The notes: a model not told the origin generated them from the letters alone. A DNA stretch of 12,557 bases from a gamma proteobacterium symbiont of Bathyaustriella thionipta (GCA_025656895.1 JAHXHF010000253.1:1-12557); one strand, 5' to 3'. Shown: positions 1 to 6,741, counted from the stretch's first letter. Program-made: numbers and translations.

Positions 1-6
1 ATCCAT
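1..6 (-). CDS. first codons of a gene running off the left edge
   Basis: On the minus strand an ATG at positions 6-4 follows an AGGAG ribosome binding site (17-13) with a 6-nt spacer, directly downstream of the phosphate-binding-like gene at 40-396. Only Met-Asp is inside the window, so the product cannot be named. Small PstS-like secreted proteins of this kind are often followed by a sensor such as a GGDEF/EAL protein or histidine kinase; that is a family tendency, not seen here. Confidence 0.45.
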
Positions 7-11
7 GATCA

Positions 12-34
12 TCTCCTGTGAAATACTCAGGAGA
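12..34 (-). promoter_or_regulatory. hairpin that would cover the ribosome binding site of the edge gene
   Basis: The arms TCTCCTG (12-18) and CAGGAGA (28-34) form a perfect 7-bp inverted repeat with a 9-nt loop. In the minus-strand transcript the 3' arm contains the AGGAG Shine-Dalgarno of the edge gene, so the fold would hide it from the ribosome. The pairing is seen in the sequence; a role in translational coupling to, or limitation by, the upstream gene is inferred. Confidence 0.45.
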
Positions 35-39
35 AAGTG

Positions 40-396
40 TTACCGATGTACAGGTGAAATAATAGGTGCTGATTTATTGGCGCTTACGGAAAAAACCAGA
101 TAATCCCAGCTGCGGCGGAGTTGATGCGGGAAGATTCCCAGTATTTTTTTACTAAATTCGACATGCAACGGAGAATCATCACTCAGTACATAAACCGTGA
201 TGGCTTCACCATCTTTCCAGCTACGTTTGCGCATACCGAAAATAGCACGCAAATTGTATTGGCTGATGGTTTGAACCGGCACATCGCCATTCACAACCAC
301 ACTCATATCTGCCTGGGAAGCCACAGGAAGGGCTGACAAAAACAGCAACAGGAAAAGGCGCGCAGGCAGCGAAATATGGCAGCAATGACGCAGCAT
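40..396 (-). CDS. small secreted PstS-like phosphate-binding-domain protein, C-terminus short
   Basis: This is a predicted periplasmic protein of 118 residues. It starts with a signal peptide of about 29 residues (positive start, Leu/Phe-rich core, cleavage near ASQA-DM). The mature part matches the stand-alone PstS-like substrate-binding family: an LRAIF.MRKRSW.DG segment, then VYVLSDDSPLH, and an LRRSWDYLVFS segment near the end. Family members usually continue 25-30 residues with a region ending in a 'TPGAIGY' motif; here the frame stops 15 residues after LVFS. Neither alternative frame restores that tail, so a simple frameshift does not explain it. I chose the ATG at 396, preceded by AGGA; a TTG at 414 would add six residues. 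The ligand is unknown. Such proteins are often paired with signalling genes, and a further gene starts just downstream. Confidence 0.7.
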   Translation of the reverse strand: MLRHCCHISLPARLFLLLFLSALPVASQADMSVVVNGDVPVQTISQYNLRAIFGMRKRSWKDGEAITVYVLSDDSPLHVEFSKKILGIFPHQLRRSWDYLVFSVSANKSAPIISPVHR

Positions 397-777
397 AATC
401 AGAAAATCCTGCAATGATATAACAATGGCCCAAGCTCCCCCTGCCCTGACAAGACCGATAGACCTACCCGCCTATGTTTCGTAAGTATAGCCAGAATCGC
501 TCCTCTGTGGACACCTTAAATTTTAGTCAGCCACCGGCACCTGAAAATCAAGCTTGGCCCCTGCCGCCATAAGCTGCCGATCAGGTTTTATTCTGCCCGC
601 AAGTAACAAGCATGGGCAACCGGTCTTGCTGACAGGCTCGCAGCAAAACAGGCTCAAAACAGCCATAAGCATACTATCGGCTTTCAAAGGGTGCAAAAAA
701 GCGCCGCCGATGATGCAATCAACCGGCTGAAACGGTATAAATAGCGTCTCAGAATAAATATCACAGGCGTTTCCTCC
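397..777. other. divergent intergenic region, no recognisable gene
   Basis: These 381 bases separate the leftward PstS-like gene from rightward nadK and should hold both promoters. On the minus strand a TATACT hexamer (489-484) could be a -10 for the leftward gene, but no good -35 lies 16-18 bases away. On the plus strand TATAAAT (736-742) lies about 36 bases before the nadK start, again without a convincing -35. A short direct repeat AGACC-GAT-AGACC sits at about 454-466. An open minus-strand frame crosses part of this region and nadK but resembles no family I know. Confidence 0.4.
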
Positions 778-1653
778 ATGTTCAAAACCGTAGGTATCAT
801 CAGTAAGGCCGAACATCCCGGAGTCAGGGAGACACTTGAGCGCCTGCTGGCTTTCCTGCAACAACGCAACATCCGTATTCTGGCCGATAATCACAGTTGC
901 CTGCATCTGCCACACAGCAAGCTCAGTGAATGCGCTCTGCCCGTCATGGGCGCAGAGGCAGATGCCGTGATCTGCGTTGGCGGTGATGGCACTCTGCTGG
1001 GCGCAGCGCGTTCTCTGGCACCTTTCGATGTACCGCTGATGGGCATCAATCTGGGACGACTGGGATTTCTGGTCGATATTGGCCCAGACAAAATGCAGCA
1101 GGCTCTGACGGATATTTTTGACGGCCATCATGAGATGGAATCACGCAGCCTGCTGAAACTGCAAATCGGCAGCGACGAGCAGATTCATTTCAGTGATATT
1201 GCTTTCAACGATGTGGTACTGCACAAATGGAACACCGCTCGCATGATCGAGTTCGAAATCTCCATAGACGGTCATTTTGTGGAAAGCCAGCGTTCTGACG
1301 GCCTTATTGTTTCCACCCCCACCGGCTCAACCGCCTACGCGCTGTCCGGTGGCGGCCCTTTGCTGCACCCGGCACTGGCGGCTAGCGTGATTGTACCCAT
1401 TTGCACCCATACACTCAGCAACCGCCCCATTGTGCTTTCGAATAAAAGCCACATACAGATTCGTGTCTGCAGCCAGTATTGCGAATCGGTACGCATCAGC
1501 TGTGATGGCCAAAACAGCTACCGCATACAGGAAGATGAGCGTCTCAGCATCAGCCATTCCAGACATCATATTCGCCTGATTCATCCGGCCGGTCATGACC
1601 ATTTCGACATCATGCGCGCCAAACTGGGCTGGGGCGGAAAAACGGTAGAATAA
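778..1653 (+). CDS. nadK: NAD kinase
   Basis: This cytosolic enzyme phosphorylates NAD+ with ATP (or polyphosphate) to make NADP+, supplying the cell's NADPH pool. The 291-residue product has the usual bacterial length. Its N-terminus (MFKTVGIISK) is typical. The diagnostic GGDGT nucleotide-binding motif is at residues 68-72, followed by a GxNLGRLGFL segment. The second signature, DGLIVSTPTGSTAYALSGGG, lies in the middle of the chain. The ATG at 778 fits the family N-terminus, though the upstream ribosome binding site is weak (an AGG about 14 bases away). It is followed after one base by recN, so the two are very probably co-transcribed; nadK-recN adjacency is common in proteobacteria, often next to hrcA, which is not present here. 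Confidence 0.97.
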   Translation: MFKTVGIISKAEHPGVRETLERLLAFLQQRNIRILADNHSCLHLPHSKLSECALPVMGAEADAVICVGGDGTLLGAARSLAPFDVPLMGINLGRLGFLVDIGPDKMQQALTDIFDGHHEMESRSLLKLQIGSDEQIHFSDIAFNDVVLHKWNTARMIEFEISIDGHFVESQRSDGLIVSTPTGSTAYALSGGGPLLHPALAASVIVPICTHTLSNRPIVLSNKSHIQIRVCSQYCESVRISCDGQNSYRIQEDERLSISHSRHHIRLIHPAGHDHFDIMRAKLGWGGKTVE

Positions 1654-1654
1654 T

Positions 1655-3343
1655 ATGTTAAGCGAACTGCACATTCGTGATCTGGCCATCATCAACCGTC
1701 TGACACTGGAACTGCAGGCCGGCATGACCACCCTCACCGGCGAAACCGGCGCAGGCAAATCCATTCTGATTGATGCACTGGGTCTGGCGCTGGGTAATCG
1801 CACCGACAACAGCATGATTCGTCAGGGTGCCGACAAGGCCGAGATTTCCGCGCGTTTCGATATTGAAAACAATAGCGCCGTACAACACTGGTTAAAGCAA
1901 CAGGATCACGACAGCGAAGAACTGATTCTACGGCGCATTCTGGCCCGCAACGGCAAGTCACGTGCCTACATCAACGGCCAGCCGGTTCCCATTGCCTCGT
2001 TGCAACAAGTGGGCGAATTACTCATCGATATTCTAGGTCAGCACGCCCACCAGGCTTTGCTGCGCAGCGGTCAACAACGCCATCTACTGGATCGCTATGC
2101 CAACCTGCATGAGCCGCTTGCACAAATTCACCACATCTATAAAGAACACCAGAACCTGCAACAGCAAGTCAACCAGCTGCGCGAGGCCGCCGAAGAACGA
2201 CTGTCACGCCAGGATTTGCTGCAATACCAGATTGAAGAACTCGGCACTCATGATATTTCAGCACAAACCATTCGTGACATTGACCAGCAACAACGCAAAC
2301 TCAGTCATATCGAACAGTTAATACGCGACAGCGCACAAATCAGCCAGCTGCTGGAAGATGAACAGGGCATACAAAGCCGGCTGGCACAAGCCAGCCGTTC
2401 CCTCAACGAGCTCAGCCAGCTGGATGAAAGCCTGCAAAACAGCAATGAACTGCTCGAAAGCGCGCTCATACAAACCCAGGAAGCCGCCCATTCACTGCGT
2501 CAGTATCACGAGCAACTACAGCTGGACCCGGCGCAACTGGATGATATTAATCACAAGCTGGAAACATTGCAGGATCTGGCCCGCAAATACCGCGTCAAAC
2601 CCGATGAGTTGGAACAAAAACTGGCCAGCCTGCAGCAGGAACTGGCGCAACTGGACAACAGCAACCATGAACTGCAACAAAAAGAAAAAAAGCTGCAGGC
2701 ATTGCACACAGCCTACTGGCAACTCGCGGCTGAACTGGCAAAAAAGCGCCAGCAGGCGGCCGCTCAGTTATCGCTGGAAATTACCCAATCCATGCAACAG
2801 CTGGGCATGGATGGCGGAACCTTCCAGGTACAGATTAGCCAACTGCCGGATGACAAACTGTATCCCTGGGGGCCGCAGCAAATCGACATGCGGGTATCCG
2901 CCAACCCCGGTCAGGCAGCGCAAGCCATTAACAAAGTGGCTTCAGGGGGTGAACTGTCACGCATCAGTCTTGCTATCCAGGTCGCCACCATACGCTGCAA
3001 CCCCATCAGCACACTGATTTTTGATGAAGTCGATGTCGGCATAGGCGGCGCAACCGCCGAAGTGGTCGGACAACTGTTGCGCCAACTGGGGGAACAACAT
3101 CAGGTGTTAACCGTAACCCATCTGCCGCAGGTAGCCGCACAGGGGCATCAGCAACTCAAGGTCAGCAAACGGAAAGATGAAACCGAAACCCGCACTCAGA
3201 TTGCGCGTCTTGATGATGAAAGCCGCATTCACGAAATCGCCCGCATGCTGGGTGGTGTCAGCATCACCGAACAAACGCTGGCACACGCCAAGGAAATGAT
3301 TCAGCAGGCAGCAATCTGCCAAAATCTCAAATCTCCAGAATGA
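1655..3343 (+). CDS. recN: DNA repair protein RecN
   Basis: RecN is an SMC-like ATPase that gathers and holds DNA ends during recombinational repair of double-strand breaks, and in many bacteria it is part of the SOS response. The 562-residue protein is full length. The Walker A motif GETGAGKS is at residues 29-36. A long Gln/Glu/Leu-rich coiled coil occupies roughly residues 150-400. The C-terminal half-ATPase has the ABC signature ASGGELSR near residues 429-436, a Walker B LIFDEVDVGIGG near 453, and the switch histidine in THLPQVAAQG near 488. Its ATG lies one base after the nadK stop, implying translational coupling. I see no clear LexA box directly before either gene, so SOS control is not shown by the sequence. 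Confidence 0.97.
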   Translation: MLSELHIRDLAIINRLTLELQAGMTTLTGETGAGKSILIDALGLALGNRTDNSMIRQGADKAEISARFDIENNSAVQHWLKQQDHDSEELILRRILARNGKSRAYINGQPVPIASLQQVGELLIDILGQHAHQALLRSGQQRHLLDRYANLHEPLAQIHHIYKEHQNLQQQVNQLREAAEERLSRQDLLQYQIEELGTHDISAQTIRDIDQQQRKLSHIEQLIRDSAQISQLLEDEQGIQSRLAQASRSLNELSQLDESLQNSNELLESALIQTQEAAHSLRQYHEQLQLDPAQLDDINHKLETLQDLARKYRVKPDELEQKLASLQQELAQLDNSNHELQQKEKKLQALHTAYWQLAAELAKKRQQAAAQLSLEITQSMQQLGMDGGTFQVQISQLPDDKLYPWGPQQIDMRVSANPGQAAQAINKVASGGELSRISLAIQVATIRCNPISTLIFDEVDVGIGGATAEVVGQLLRQLGEQHQVLTVTHLPQVAAQGHQQLKVSKRKDETETRTQIARLDDESRIHEIARMLGGVSITEQTLAHAKEMIQQAAICQNLKSPE

Positions 3344-3345
3344 AA

Positions 3346-3365
3346 CCTTCTGATTCAGTAGAAGG
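3346..3365 (+). terminator. hairpin just after recN
   Basis: CCTTCT (3346-3351) and AGAAGG (3360-3365) pair perfectly over 6 bp with an 8-nt loop, two bases after the recN stop codon. No T-run follows, so it is not a canonical intrinsic terminator; it may be a weak terminator or an mRNA 3'-end protector. Confidence 0.3.
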
Positions 3366-3445
3366 ATATACACAGAAAAACAACCGCTTCAGGAAGAAAG
3401 AAACATAACCCGGAGTTGCATGAAAGATGTCGGATAGCTGTTGAA

Positions 3446-3475
3446 GGGTGTTGAAACCTGAGGGCCGGAACACCC
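3446..3475. repeat. inverted repeat GGGTGTT/AACACCC between recN and the CZB gene
   Basis: GGGTGTT (3446-3452) and AACACCC (3469-3475) form a perfect 7-bp inverted repeat around a 16-nt loop. A short direct repeat TGTTGAA (3439-3445 and 3449-3455) overlaps the left arm. It has no T-run and could be an operator or a second hairpin after recN. The rest of the 259-bp gap shows no gene. Confidence 0.35.
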
Positions 3476-3509
3476 GACCAGCAAGCATACGCAAACCCCA
3501 AGCTTTTTC

Positions 3510-3523
3510 ATGATATAAATCAA
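3510..3523 (+). promoter_or_regulatory. FNR/Anr-like box upstream of the CZB gene
   Basis: ATGAT-ATAA-ATCAA matches the FNR/Anr consensus TTGAT-N4-ATCAA at 9 of 10 positions with the correct 4-base spacer. A possible -10, TATTAA (3542-3547), puts the centre of the box near -38, close to but not exactly the classic -41.5. Oxygen control of the downstream CZB gene is an inference. Confidence 0.4.
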
Positions 3524-3602
3524 TATCCGGGAGTAAATGTATATTAAACTGTTGATATGTTCTAATGCTTTAGCTGTGAGACCGGCTGCTTAGAGACAAA
3601 AA

Positions 3603-4043
3603 ATGGATACGCAAAAAGCCTTGCTACTGCTACGCGATGCCCGGCAGGCGCATCGTCAATGGGTTGTGCATGCGCGAGCGTTAGTACAGGGTTTGCCCAT
3701 AAAAAAAGAAAGCGTTCCACTGGAACCGACTCACTGTGATTTTGGTCGCTGGTATTATTCCTATGGGCAGGATCTTCTCAGCCTGCCCGAGTTCAGTAGT
3801 ATTGAAGTATTGCATGATGAACTGCATTTGCTCTATATGCAGATTCACAGCGGCTTATTCCAGCAGGAAAAGCCATCCCTCATGGCACGAATGCTGGGGC
3901 AAAAGGCGCAACCGGATCTTCAGCAGCGCAAGAAAGCTTTGCAGGATTATAAACAACTGGACATGATCTCCCGCATGATTATCAGCAAAATTGATAAACT
4001 GATTGCACAGCTTGAGAGCATGACCAAAATACAGAATACCTGA
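3603..4043 (+). CDS. stand-alone CZB (chemoreceptor zinc-binding) domain protein
   Basis: This is a soluble 146-residue protein made of almost nothing but a CZB domain, the zinc-binding helical bundle found in some chemoreceptors and in the diguanylate cyclase DgcZ. The expected pattern is all visible: H17-x-x-W20, then C45-D-F-G-R-W50, then H71 and H75 in the segment HDELH. H17, C45, H71 and H75 are the likely three-His-one-Cys zinc site. No transmembrane helix, signal peptide, MCP domain or GGDEF domain is present; the C-terminal 40 residues look helical and charged. In the family, zinc occupancy or oxidation of the zinc-bound Cys (for example by hypochlorite) alters signalling. Without an output domain this protein must act on a partner, which cannot be named from the window. 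The ATG at 3603 has only a weak purine-rich ribosome binding site (AGAG). Confidence 0.85.
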   Translation: MDTQKALLLLRDARQAHRQWVVHARALVQGLPIKKESVPLEPTHCDFGRWYYSYGQDLLSLPEFSSIEVLHDELHLLYMQIHSGLFQQEKPSLMARMLGQKAQPDLQQRKKALQDYKQLDMISRMIISKIDKLIAQLESMTKIQNT

Positions 4044-4054
4044 TCTGAATGTAA

Positions 4055-4073
4055 CCCGGATGTTTCACCCGGG
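4055..4073. repeat. REP-like palindrome
   Basis: CCCGG (4055-4059) and CCGGG (4069-4073) form a stem around the 9-nt loop ATGTTTCAC. The layout, a GC-rich palindrome with an ATGTTTCA-type loop just after a stop codon, resembles proteobacterial REP sequences. It directly abuts the first 132-bp unit. Confidence 0.5.
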
Positions 4074-4205
4074 AACGTGATAATCATGCCGGGATCGTCG
4101 TTCAGCCGCGGCGTTGGGAAACCAGTACATTTTTCTGATCTTTTCTTTGCATTGCCCCACTATGCGCCTCAAAAGATCGAAAAACTGCCCCGGCTTCCTA
4201 CTCGC
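4074..4205. repeat. 132-bp tandem repeat, copy 1
   Basis: This unit is repeated without a mismatch at 4206-4337. It can fold on itself. GCCGGG (4088-4093) can pair with CCCGGC (4189-4194). TTTTTC(T)GATCTTTT (4130-4144) pairs with AAAAGATCGAAAAA (4171-4184) with one bulge, and GCAT/ATGC (4149-4152 and 4162-4165) forms an inner stem. The unit is 44 codons long, so open frames run through both copies on both strands, but they have no ribosome binding site or family resemblance and are not called as genes. Confidence 0.95.
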
Positions 4206-4337
4206 AACGTGATAATCATGCCGGGATCGTCGTTCAGCCGCGGCGTTGGGAAACCAGTACATTTTTCTGATCTTTTCTTTGCATTGCCCCACTATGCGCC
4301 TCAAAAGATCGAAAAACTGCCCCGGCTTCCTACTCGC
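4206..4337. repeat. 132-bp tandem repeat, copy 2
   Basis: This is an exact second copy of 4074-4205. The bases on either side (G at 4073 against C at 4205; CTCGC after 4337 against AACGT after 4205) differ, so the duplication boundary is exactly 132 bp. Perfect identity suggests a recent duplication. Confidence 0.95.
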
Positions 4338-4352
4338 CTCGCTACGAACCCC

Positions 4353-4373
4353 TAAGTCCGACAGACTATTAGC
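4353..4373. repeat. 21-bp dispersed repeat end, copy A
   Basis: The 15-mer TAAGTCCGACAGACT (4353-4367) plus TAGC two bases later recurs in inverted orientation at 12468-12488, with only the two middle bases changed. It lies 15 bp after the tandem repeat and looks like the right-hand border of the whole repeat block that starts with the REP-like palindrome at 4055. Confidence 0.7.
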
Positions 4374-4375
4374 AG

Positions 4376-4404
4376 TTGCATAGCTCTTGCTTGATTTGTA
4401 GATT
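4376..4404 (+). promoter_or_regulatory. weak promoter candidate for the PilJ-like gene
   Basis: TTGCAT (4376-4381), a 17-bp spacer and TAGATT (4399-4404) give a poor sigma-70-like match. The rest of the stretch to 4492 is AT-rich and has a short hairpin CCCAT-GTTT-ATGGG (4451-4464) 16 bases before the ribosome binding site. This is weak evidence only. Confidence 0.2.
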
Positions 4405-4492
4405 TATGTCACATTTTAGCAATAAAAAATTTGAAAGGTTTCACACTGGCCCCATGTTTATGGGTAGAAGGCCCTTCCATGAGGATAGATTG

Positions 4493-5278
4493 ATGAAAAC
4501 CCGCATACATAAGATTCTACTTTGTGTCATCACCCTGCTGATGTTTCTCAGTGCCGTGCCGCCAGCCTTTGCAGCCAGTGAGTTAACTATGGGTGTTGCC
4601 ATTGATAAAGCCGGGCGACAGCGCATGTTGACGCAACGCATGATCAAGGCCTACGCCCTGATCGGTCAGAAACTGAAGGCGGGCGCAGAATCGGAACTAA
4701 AATCTGCCGCTGCACTTTTTGACAGCCAGCTGGTTGAATTGCGCGCCTTTGCCGCCAACAGCAGGGAACGTAATCAGATCAAAAAAATCAGCCTGCTATG
4801 GAACGAACTTCAACCTGAATTAGCTACCCCGCCCAGCCTCGACAAGGCCAATGAACTGAATGACCTGGCAGAATTATTACTGCAGGAATCACATCGTTTT
4901 GTCCTGATGCTGGAAAAACGTTCAGGAACCGAAGCCGGCAAACTGGTAAACACCTCGGGTCGGCAACGCATGTTGTCGCAACGTATTGCCAAGATTTACC
5001 TGCTTGAAACCTGGGGATTGGGTTCGCAGGGGCTGAAAGACCAGTACAGCAAAGCGGTTGAACAGTTTGATAAAGCGTTGAAGTATCTGATTGCAGCCCC
5101 CAGCAATACCCAGGCAATCAGCGATGAATTGAAAAAAGTGAAAAAGAACTGGAAGATTTTTCAAATCAGTAATTTCAGTGCCAAATATGACACCCGTGTT
5201 CCCAGTCTGGTGGTGCGTTCCATGGATAAAATCTTACGCCAGATGAACGATATTACCGGGCAATACTCTGCCCTGTAA
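4493..5278 (+). CDS. periplasmic protein with two PilJ/NarX-type sensor repeats
   Basis: The 261-residue product has a clear signal peptide (KTRIHK start, hydrophobic core, cleavage near AFA-AS at residue 27) and no other membrane segment, so it is probably periplasmic. Two similar halves each begin with the same motif: AGRQRMLTQRM at residues 40-50 and SGRQRMLSQRI at 155-165. This is the signature of the PilJ N-terminal domain (type IV pili methyl-accepting transducer N-terminus). It also resembles the P-box of the nitrate sensors NarX and NarQ. In those proteins the arginines of the motif bind nitrate or nitrite. No kinase, HAMP or MCP part is attached, so this is a detached sensor or binding module. 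The ATG at 4493 is chosen because it follows GAGGA with an 8-base spacer and opens the signal peptide; an earlier in-frame ATG at 4376 would bury it. Ligand and partner are unknown. Confidence 0.82.
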   Translation: MKTRIHKILLCVITLLMFLSAVPPAFAASELTMGVAIDKAGRQRMLTQRMIKAYALIGQKLKAGAESELKSAAALFDSQLVELRAFAANSRERNQIKKISLLWNELQPELATPPSLDKANELNDLAELLLQESHRFVLMLEKRSGTEAGKLVNTSGRQRMLSQRIAKIYLLETWGLGSQGLKDQYSKAVEQFDKALKYLIAAPSNTQAISDELKKVKKNWKIFQISNFSAKYDTRVPSLVVRSMDKILRQMNDITGQYSAL

Positions 5279-5307
5279 CCCGTTCCGTACCTGCATGAGG
5301 TTGTAAA

Positions 5308-6735
5308 TTACGCGGATCGGGAACGCCTGCGCCGCTGCCTGGATTCCATTTGCGAAGCCGCCAGTCCCATGCCCATGAGGCTGAAAAACAGGGCTGCGTT
5401 GGCCGGAATCTGAAAATTGAAATCATACCAGGCATGAATCAGCATACCGCTCATTCCGGCAAAGGCGGCAAAAAGTGCCGCGCGCAGTAATAAATCCCTG
5501 CGTTTCAACAGCGCTTTTGCCACTATCCACAACACATAGACCTGCATGGCAAAAAGCAGCAGCGCCATCAGTACGCCATTTTCCAGTATCAGTTGCAGAT
5601 AGTCATTGTGTGCGTGCTGGTAGCGTAAGGCGGACAGTTGCGCATTTTTGTAGGGCGGAAAAACCTGCTCAAAAGACCCCGCGCCGGAACCGCTCAGCAT
5701 AAAATCACCAATAGCCGGGTAGATGGCGGCGCGTATATCAATCCGATCATCATGCAGCCCCTCTTGCAGCAGCCTTTTTTCCAGCTCGCCGCCACCCATG
5801 AAAAAAAACGCGGCGGCCAGCAATACCAGCAACAACCAGGCATGCCTCAGCCGCGCCCGGCTGAACAAACTGGTGGCCAGCCCCAGCGATGCCAGCATGG
5901 CCAGATTGCCGCCTCTTGAGGTGCTCAGCAGCATACCACCCATTAATGTGATCACCAGCAGATAACGCACCAGCCGACCGGACAGCATCCAGGCCGCCAG
6001 CGCTTTGATGCGCGCCTTGATATTTGGTTTGTGATGGTGCCTGGCTGGCTGTGACATAAGTAACGCAATCGCAGCCGGTATCACCATTTCCAGAAAGCCG
6101 GCAAAGTGGTTACGATTGACATAAGTGCCGTAATTGCTGCTCCAGGGGCCGTCAATGCCGCGAATGGAAAAAGCCCCCTGGCTCAGCATATTCAATAATC
6201 CGAAACTGACCTGGGCAAGCCCGCTGATCACCAGTAACCATAAAAAAATACGCATGCGTTTGCGACTGTTAAGCAGCCCCAATGACAAAATCAGAATGGC
6301 ACTATAGCTGGCACTGCGCAGCAAATAGAATACAGTCGCCCCCGGCGTCAGGCTGATACAGTGCCAGCCACGCGCCTGATCGGCAAAGGCGGCTGTATGA
6401 AAGGCCAGTGCTTGCGGGCTGAGCCATTGCAACAGGAACGCTGGCAGAGGAATCAGTTGCAGCGCCTGCCATAACACCCACAACAGCATTACGCTCAGCG
6501 GCCATATAAAGGCTTTATGCGCTGCCAGCCAGGGTTGTTTGTGTTTTATACAGATCAGCAGCCAGACCAGTAAAAGCACAAGGCTGGCAGCGGCCATAAA
6601 CGCTTCTGACCAGGGGCGCGCGCTGCCCAACGGTATGGGCAACCACAGCAGCAACAGCAGATAGGCCGCAAACAAGCCGGAGCCTGTAGTGGCTCGCATT
6701 GGCTGTGAGGTATTTTTATGGGGCATATCCGGCAT
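5308..6735 (-). CDS. O-antigen ligase / Wzy-like polymerase family membrane protein
   Basis: This is a 475-residue integral membrane protein with about ten to twelve hydrophobic segments, ending in a basic tail (QRRRRSRS). It belongs to the Wzy_C/O-antigen ligase superfamily, whose members join or polymerise polysaccharide chains carried on undecaprenyl diphosphate at the periplasmic face. The large extracytoplasmic loop has the expected GSGAGSF segment followed by HAHNDYLQ (residues about 374-381), the conserved histidine region of the family. It ends the operon after the TPR-like gene, starting 6 bases after that gene's stop. With the CpsB-like phosphatase upstream, a role in exopolysaccharide rather than lipopolysaccharide is more likely, but ligase and polymerase cannot be told apart from sequence alone. 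A second ATG three codons in (6726) is a possible start. Confidence 0.85.
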   Translation of the reverse strand: MPDMPHKNTSQPMRATTGSGLFAAYLLLLLWLPIPLGSARPWSEAFMAAASLVLLLVWLLICIKHKQPWLAAHKAFIWPLSVMLLWVLWQALQLIPLPAFLLQWLSPQALAFHTAAFADQARGWHCISLTPGATVFYLLRSASYSAILILSLGLLNSRKRMRIFLWLLVISGLAQVSFGLLNMLSQGAFSIRGIDGPWSSNYGTYVNRNHFAGFLEMVIPAAIALLMSQPARHHHKPNIKARIKALAAWMLSGRLVRYLLVITLMGGMLLSTSRGGNLAMLASLGLATSLFSRARLRHAWLLLVLLAAAFFFMGGGELEKRLLQEGLHDDRIDIRAAIYPAIGDFMLSGSGAGSFEQVFPPYKNAQLSALRYQHAHNDYLQLILENGVLMALLLFAMQVYVLWIVAKALLKRRDLLLRAALFAAFAGMSGMLIHAWYDFNFQIPANAALFFSLMGMGLAASQMESRQRRRRSRSA

Positions 6736-6741
6736 ACTGTT

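Noticed and set aside
1..14. The sequence GGAGATGATCATG shared by the left-edge gene start and the hypB start
   Set aside because: It is 13 bp made mostly of a ribosome binding site and a start codon, so similarity is expected and carries little information.
523..1131. Minus-strand open frame of about 200 codons across the nadK start
   Set aside because: It overlaps 350 bp of a certain gene on the other strand, has no ribosome binding site or family resemblance, and is best explained as a shadow of nadK codon use.
2358..3017. Plus-strand open frame of 219 codons inside recN
   Set aside because: It lies fully within recN in another frame; its Trp/Asn/Lys-rich translation resembles no protein family.
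4074..4337. Tandem repeats as a CRISPR array
   Set aside because: The two 132-bp copies are directly adjacent with no spacer, are too long for CRISPR repeats, and no cas gene is nearby.
4065..4355. Repetitive open frames on both strands across the 132-bp repeats, considered as a small repeat protein or toxin
   Set aside because: The unit length is a multiple of three, which keeps frames open by itself; there is no ribosome binding site, and the DNA has the palindromes of a non-coding repeat.
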